The translations under genes and the position numbers were made by a program. Of a stretch of DNA of 64,000 bases, positions 58,830-64,000 are shown piece by piece. Below the pieces are notes generated by a model that saw only the letters and a list, made by a program, of their open reading frames with translations, searched no databases and was not told the DNA's origin. Source of the DNA: Rhinopithecus roxellana. Lineage: Eukaryota; Chordata; Mammalia; Primates; Cercopithecidae. The stretch lies in contig NC_044559.1 of NCBI RefSeq assembly GCF_007565055.1, positions 41,658,546 to 41,722,545 on the forward strand. Reading direction: 5' to 3'. Position 1 is the first letter of the stretch, and each line of letters starts with the position of its first letter.

Positions 58830-58953
58830 ATCTCTGCCACTTAACCTTGAGCAAACTGCTTCACACCCATGAGCCTCAGTGTCTGCATCTGCAAAACAGA
58901 AATAACACCAACCTTATAGGACCTTATACAATGGTTTAGTGATTAGGAATGTA
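58830..58953 (+). mobile_element. MIR SINE, sense, interrupted by MADE1
   Basis: The blocks catctctgccacttaacctt, tgagcctcagtgtctgcatc and acaccaaccttatagg match MIR. The MADE1 begins at its 3' side. Confidence 0.7.
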
Positions 58954-59032
58954 TTAGGTTGGTGCAAAAGTAATTGTGGTTTTGCCATTAAAAGTAATGA
59001 TCAAAACAGCAATTACCTTTGCGACAACATAA
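58954..59032. mobile_element. MADE1 mariner MITE (79 bp)
   Basis: The ends are ttaggttggtgcaaaagtaa and cctttgcgacaacataa, with TA on both sides (58952-58953 and 59033-59034). The right arm carries more changes than the left. Confidence 0.95.
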
Positions 59033-59127
59033 TAAGATATCAGACCATGATAGTTGTGATTATTGCAGAACTCTTGGGGTATCTGAGACATGAATAAAGG
59101 AAGCATCTGGCACTAAAACTCTCTTGT

Positions 59128-59495
59128 CTTAGTCTGTTCAGGCTGCTACAACAGAATATCATAGACTGGTGGCTTATAAACAACAAAACCTTATTTCTTA
59201 CAGTTCTGGAGGCTGGGAAGTCCAAAATCAAGGCACCTACAGATTTAGTGTCTGGTAAGGGTGTGCTTCAGAGTTCATAGACCCCTGTCTTTTTACTATG
59301 TCCTCACATGGTGGCAGGGGCAAGGGAACTCTTTGGAGTCCCTCTTATAAGAACACTGATCCCATTAATTAGAGTCTTACCCTTATGACCTAATTACCTC
59401 CCGAAGGCCCCCACCTCTTAACACCATAACATTGGAAGTTAGGATTTTGACATCTGAATTTGCGGGGGGACATAAATACACAGTCTATAGCATCT
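59128..59495 (-). mobile_element. MaLR LTR, antisense (MLT1-like)
   Basis: It runs tgtcttagtctgttcaggct ... tacagttctggaggctggga ... tatgacctaattacctcccg ... cagtctatagca, the reverse complement of an MLT1-class LTR. Confidence 0.8.
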
Positions 59496-60423
59496 CTGAA
59501 GAGTAAATAGCAATTCTGATACAAGCAGGAGAATTTCACTGGCAACACTGTTATGGTAATCAGGTATTAAAACTAATTGAATTATAATTGAATTATAATC
59601 TCTGTAATTGCTGCTGCCACAAGTAGGTAATGATACAATTTATCCTCTTAGGGAGCCAGATTCCCCCTATAAGAAGGTTGAATTAATAATACAGCAAAAT
59701 TCACTATGTTGATTTTTAGAAAAATTAATATGTTTGAGGGGTATTCAACCTAAGTCAGATGTTGCTCCAGGCACCAGCTATTTGGAAGAAAAAGGCCCAT
59801 CTGAGCCAAAGCCAGGGCAGGACAAGCAGCTTTAGGGGTGCTAAGGGGTGAGAAGCCCCCATACGCCAGGGCTCACTCCTTAGGAGGCCTCCTGAAAGAA
59901 GGGGAGCAGGAGAGGGGGAGGGAGAACCTCCAGTTATCCAAGGAAGAGGGTGAGCTAAGCTGATGGATACTTGAATTATTGGAGAAAAGTGTGAAATTAG
60001 AAATACCCATGAAAAGACCCAAAGACTTGTGAGCCTCTTAGGGACTGCAGAATGTTTTCATTCACATGGAAACCAATTAGACAAAAGTGTTCATACCTGT
60101 ATTCCAGGAGCCAGTGAAGACAGTGCATATGCAGAGAAAGCTTCAGTGAAAGGGGAGTTTTAGGAAATGATGGACCCAGCCTTCCTGAAAAAGAGGAGTC
60201 AGATACCTCCTTGCATGCATGTGCTTACACGTGTGTACACACATAGAGACTCACACACACTAGAAATTGTCTAAAGGTGGATAGCTTATGTAGCTCTCCC
60301 TGGATCACATAAATTGTGTTTCACTTGGACTTGCCATTGCCTGAAGCAGACTTTGTAGAACATTCCAAGTTCTTTAGAACTCCCAGTCAGCCCTGTATCT
60401 ATACCCTGGAGCTCTAGAAAGAT
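59496..60423. other. Unique flank sequence
   Basis: No gene is visible. A 12-bp duplication (attgaattataattgaatta...) lies at about 59576. Confidence 0.5.
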
Positions 60424-60724
60424 CCCTTCCCAGCACAGTGGCTCACACTTGTAATCCTAGCACTTTAGGAGGTGGAGGCAGGAGGATCGCTTGAGGCCAG
60501 GAGTTCAAGACCAGCCTGGACAACAGAGTGAGACACCATCTCTATGAAAAAGTTAAAAAAAAAAATAGCTGAGCATGGTAGTGCACACCTGTAATCCCAG
60601 CTACCTGTGAGGATCACTTGAGGCCAGGAGCTTGAGGCTGCAGTGAGCTATGATCATGTCACTACACTTGAGCCTAGGTGACAGAGAGGGACCCTGTCTC
60701 TAAAAACAAACAAACAAACAAACA
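60424..60724 (+). mobile_element. AluJ-like Alu, sense
   Basis: The diverged Alu has gaggatcgcttgaggccagg and caacagagtgagacaccatc, typical of older AluJ, and an (AAAC)n tail. Internal bases of the right arm are missing. Confidence 0.9.
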
Positions 60725-60885
60725 GAAAAGAATGATCCTTGAAGTGACACTCACTGCTGATAGCTTGAGGGTGAACCCCCAAGGCAAAGCAGGGACTGCC
60801 TTTTGGGGTTGACCTGATGAATATCATCAAAATAGAGTAACTTTCCACCCTCATAACAGACAAGAGCAACTCAGCCATGCTTGGG

Positions 60886-61062
60886 TTCAAATCCAGCTCA
60901 GATATTTCCTTGAGCAGATTATAAATCTTTCAAAGATTCAGTGTCCTCATGTGTAAGATGGGTTTTTTGTGAGGATTAAATGAAGAAGGTGTGTACAGAA
61001 AGTGCTTAGTACAGGGCTTGGTACACAGTGAGTGCTCAATAAATGTTAGTTCTTGTGATTAG
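60886..61062 (+). mobile_element. MIR SINE, sense
   Basis: It runs from ggttcaaatccagctcagat through tgaggattaaatgaagaagg to gtgagtgctcaataaatgtt, a well-preserved MIR. Confidence 0.85.
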
Positions 61063-61285
61063 TCAGGGTGATCTGTCACTTTGTTGTGAGGCATGGGCTG
61101 TTCTACATGAATTCATTTCCCAGAAGAGTGGTGTCTTGAGCCTCTCTCACATGCTGACCATTTTGTTTAAAATCTTTGATAGATGAATTCTACACTCCCT
61201 GGCCTTCCTTGTCCACAGGCTTCTTCTTAAGAACTCAGTGCCAGGATTTTGAGTAGCACTGGATATTCTGGGGTCATTCATCCAG

Positions 61286-61395
61286 TTTCCACCACTTTAC
61301 AGATGAAATGGGAATCAGAGAAGGCAAGCCACCTCCCCAAGGTCACACAGCTTGTGAGAGCAAGACAACAGCATCCAGGCCTATGTAATAGCAGA
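61286..61395 (-). mobile_element. MIR SINE, antisense, partial
   Basis: The stretch tttacagatgaaatgggaat, then ccccaaggtcacacagcttg, matches reverse-complement MIR. Confidence 0.75.
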
Positions 61396-62607
61396 GCCAT
61401 TGCTTCTTTGGCTCTGCTGAAGCTTGTATTGTGGTATATCTGTGGTGTAGGTTTGCTGTCTCCTGTGTCAATGTCAGGAGGACGGGCTGGAGCTCCTGGG
61501 GACCAGAACCCCTCAGATTCCAGGAGGAGCAGAGAAAGCACAGATGGCCTGGAGAGTCCCAAGGGTGAGGCCAGCAAGTTCTTTCTTCCCCCAGGTGCTC
61601 AGAGCATCCTCTGAGTTGCCAAACAGACTCCCAGAGGGATCAACTGTGGGCCCTAAACCAGAGAACGGCTGGGAAGCAGGGTCTCAGGAGAGCTGGGGTC
61701 TCACCAGCTCAAGAGCAGGCCAGGACTCCTCAGCACAGAAGCTGGGAATCTTGGGTGTTCAGATCAGCCTGAAAATCTGCACTTGGGAAAAGCCATCTGG
61801 CTGGGGCCACCTGTGTGCGGCTGTGACTGGGGCATCCTGCTGCTCTCCTCCCTCACAAGGTGGTGCCATCCGCCTTGTCACTGCTCCTCAGGACAAGCCT
61901 GACTGCTCTCCCTGCACCGCTGGCCATTGAGAATCCAGCTGCTCCATCGTGGTGGAAAACCTTTGATGCTCAGAGGGACACCTTCCGCCGCTGGAGTTCT
62001 GGAGAGCCTGGTGCCACATTACAAGGAGCCATGTAACAAGGGCGGGGAGGGGTAGGAGTGGGAGACACAGGTGTGGTTTGGGACAGAATAGGGCCTGAGG
62101 CTCACGTATTATAAAACCCCCTTTGTTCTGCCTGTATCCTTGAAGTGTGGCCAGTTTCACATGGGAAGCAACGTGGAGGGACAGAGACAGCAGGTGAGGC
62201 CACAGGACTTTGCATTCCCATCCCCAACAGTCACCAGCATGTGACCTTGTGGGTGTCAGTCCCCTCTGTGGAGTCAACTTTCTGCAGTGACATACAGAGG
62301 CTGGACTGCTGCCACCTCATGCTCCGCCTGGCACGATGGTCGCATGAGACTGAGTGATTTGCGGGTCTATGGGGAAGTGTCCCACCTCAGAGATGTGGAG
62401 GAGAAGCCAGGCAGAGCGCTGTTCATTCCATTTCTTTCTTTTTTTAATCTAAAGGAGGGAACGGGCTTTATTAACTCAAACAAAGGGATGCCATACAACT
62501 TCCCAATGATACTATGCGGTGATGGCATTAGGTTCCACCTGTTCTTCCATGCTGGGGACAGGGTGTGAGGACTGGCTGCTCTGGGAGACCCTCTGAGCTG
62601 AGAGAGA
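61396..62607. other. GC-richer unique flank
   Basis: Several 70-129-codon frames on both strands overlap one another and show no domain that I recognise. I see no promoter or CpG island that would support a gene. Confidence 0.45.
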
Positions 62608-62842
62608 AATAGCAATGCTGATAGCTGCCCCTTACTGAGTGCTCACCCTGTGTCCGGGGCTGCACTGAGTGCTTGTGGTGGGTTCTCAGGCACACTCAGA
62701 ACAGCACTGTGAGAAAGGCACTTTTGCTGCCCCTGGTGTACAGATGAGGACGAAGAGGCACAGAGACGTTTAGAACCTTGACCTATGTCACACAGCCAGT
62801 GAGCAGATAACCAGGATTTGAATCCTGCAATTTCTCTGCATA
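62608..62842 (-). mobile_element. MIR SINE, antisense
   Basis: The blocks ccttactgagtgctcaccct, gtacagatgaggacgaagag and tgtcacacagccagtgagca match reverse-complement MIR. Confidence 0.75.
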
Positions 62843-62854
62843 GCCCGCACATTT

Positions 62855-63237
62855 TTTTTATTTTATTTATTTATTTATTTATTTTTTTAATTATACTTTA
62901 AGTACTAGGGTACATGTGCATAACGTGCAGGTTTGTTACATATGTATACTTATGCCATGTTGGTGTGCTGCACCCATCAACTCGTCAGCACCCATCAATT
63001 CATCATTTATATCACGTATAACTCCCCAATGCAATCCTTCCCTCCTCCCCCCACCCATGATGGCCCCAGTGTGTGATGTTCCCCTTCCCGAGTCCAAGGG
63101 ATCTCATTGTTCAGTTCCCACCTATGAGTGAGAACATGCGGTGTTTGGTTTTCTCTTCTTGTGATAGTTTGCTAAGAATGATGGTTTCCAGCTGCATCCA
63201 TGTCCCTACAAAGGACGCAAACTCATCCTTTTTTATG
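62855..63237 (-). mobile_element. Young L1 3' end, antisense, about 385 bp
   Basis: T/TTTA-rich tail, gggtacatgtgcataacgtg, ctatgagtgagaacatgcgg and ctacaaaggacgcaaactca match L1PA 3' UTR. Perfect 12-bp target duplications gcccgcacattt flank it (62843-62854 and 63238-63249). Confidence 0.95.
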
Positions 63238-63249
63238 GCCCGCACATTT

Positions 63250-64000
63250 AACACCACACACAGTTGTGGCCTGCAGTGAATTTGGTTGTTCTTCCTGCCG
63301 GGGGCGGTCAGTTTCCAATCCTTTCCAGATGGAATTCAGCCCAAAGCTGCGTGCTCCCTGTGCAGGCCCTTGTCAGAGCAGAGAAAGATGGCTGAAGTTG
63401 TTGTCCATCTACATTTTTATCTTTAAAACATTGCTGAAATCAATCTCTCGTCTACCGTCTCCAATTTCCTTTGTCCTTATGGGTGGTATACAACTTTACT
63501 GTCATTTTAGTGGATGCAAGAGGAGTGGAGATAAACACGTGTTCATCCTGCTGTGAATTTCTGCAGTGGCTATTTTGTTTCTTAAACAGATGTAATGAGG
63601 CATCTATTCCCTGTGTGCCATGTGCCCCTTGAGTGGGGGACATCTGTTTTGAGTTGTCTGTGTCTCCAGCATTAGAATGGAACCTGGCACACAATGGAGG
63701 TTCAATTAGTATTTGTTGAATAAATGAATATTAAGAAACAGAAAAGAGCCTTGTTCCTTCCTTGTGTCTCCTTCTTCATGTTTTGTAGTCCATTGGAATC
63801 TCATTACTAGATTATTGTTCCAGAAACGTGTTCTAAGGACAGGCATGTGTAAGCAGAATGGAACTGGGAATATAAATAGGAAGTTTGAACCTGGAAAGTC
63901 ACAAGGGGGATGGAGATTTGGGGAGAAGTGGGAGCTGGGAGAGCAGAAGCTCAAGCTGAAGATCTAAGCTGGGAGTCAGGAGAGCCAGCTGAGAGCTTTC
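63250..64000. other. Unique flank with an L2 3' end
   Basis: An L2 terminus is visible at about 63600-63731 (ttagaatggaacctggcaca ... tatttgttgaataaatgaat). Nothing else is recognised. Confidence 0.5.

Noticed and set aside
61249..62277. Overlapping 100-129-codon frames in GC-richer flank
   Set aside because: Frames lie on both strands over the same bases, one crosses a MIR, and there are no splice or promoter features that I trust.
1..64000. tRNA, rRNA, snRNA, CRISPR array or processed pseudogene
   Set aside because: No cloverleaf, conserved RNA core, direct-repeat/spacer array or intronless gene copy was recognised on reading either strand; A tracts are explained by Alus or stand alone.

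Overview
The window looks like primate, most likely human, genomic DNA. It holds 13 recognisable Alu copies (some AluY-like), old and primate-type L1 fragments, MIR, L2, ERVL/MaLR LTRs, Tigger, MER5, MER20 and MADE1 elements. It also has GT-AG introns and vertebrate polyadenylation signals. Nothing prokaryotic is present (no operons, ribosome binding sites or CRISPR arrays).

The only protein-coding gene I can support is the 3' end of PLPP4 (also called PPAPDC1A; phospholipid phosphatase 4) on the + strand. I recognise it from the translated exons and place it from memory at human chromosome 10q26; the locus was not checked by alignment. Two coding exons are present: 40506-40676 (internal) and 52384-52583 (terminal, ending in TGA). 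A 3' UTR follows, with AATAAA at 52912-52917. Bases 1-40505 are the downstream part of the preceding intron. Bases 40677-52383 are the last intron (11,707 bp). Bases after about 52,940 are downstream flank, with a possible distal polyadenylation signal at 53168. The two exons encode the C-terminal part of the PAP2 core, and the intron interrupts the catalytic C3 motif inside its final Asp codon.

Layout: 1-1530 sense L1; 1.5-7.2 kb mostly unique with L2/MIR, one MADE1, a 79-bp tandem duplication and an Alu; 7.2-15.5 kb three L1 pieces and a solo ERVL LTR; 17.1-18.8 kb two adjacent MaLR elements in opposite orientation; 20.3-25.2 kb a nested region (a 2-kb-distant duplication inside an Alu inside an L1, then a Tigger containing a MADE1 containing an Alu); 25.4-30.2 kb old antisense L1; 30.4-40.5 kb mixed unique DNA, two Alus, a primate L1 with target-site duplications and a 0.3-kb dispersed duplication; 40.5-52.9 kb the PLPP4 exons; 53-64 kb Alu/MIR-rich flank with a second MADE1-in-MIR, an antisense MaLR LTR and a short young L1.

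I see no novel multi-gene system. The most interesting observations are structural: a templated insertion that replaced part of an Alu, a second duplicated pair whose T tract grew from 6 to 26, a three-deep transposon nest, four MADE1 hairpins of the kind that give rise to miR-548 genes, and the intron-split catalytic motif. Most long open frames are chance frames or transposon relics.
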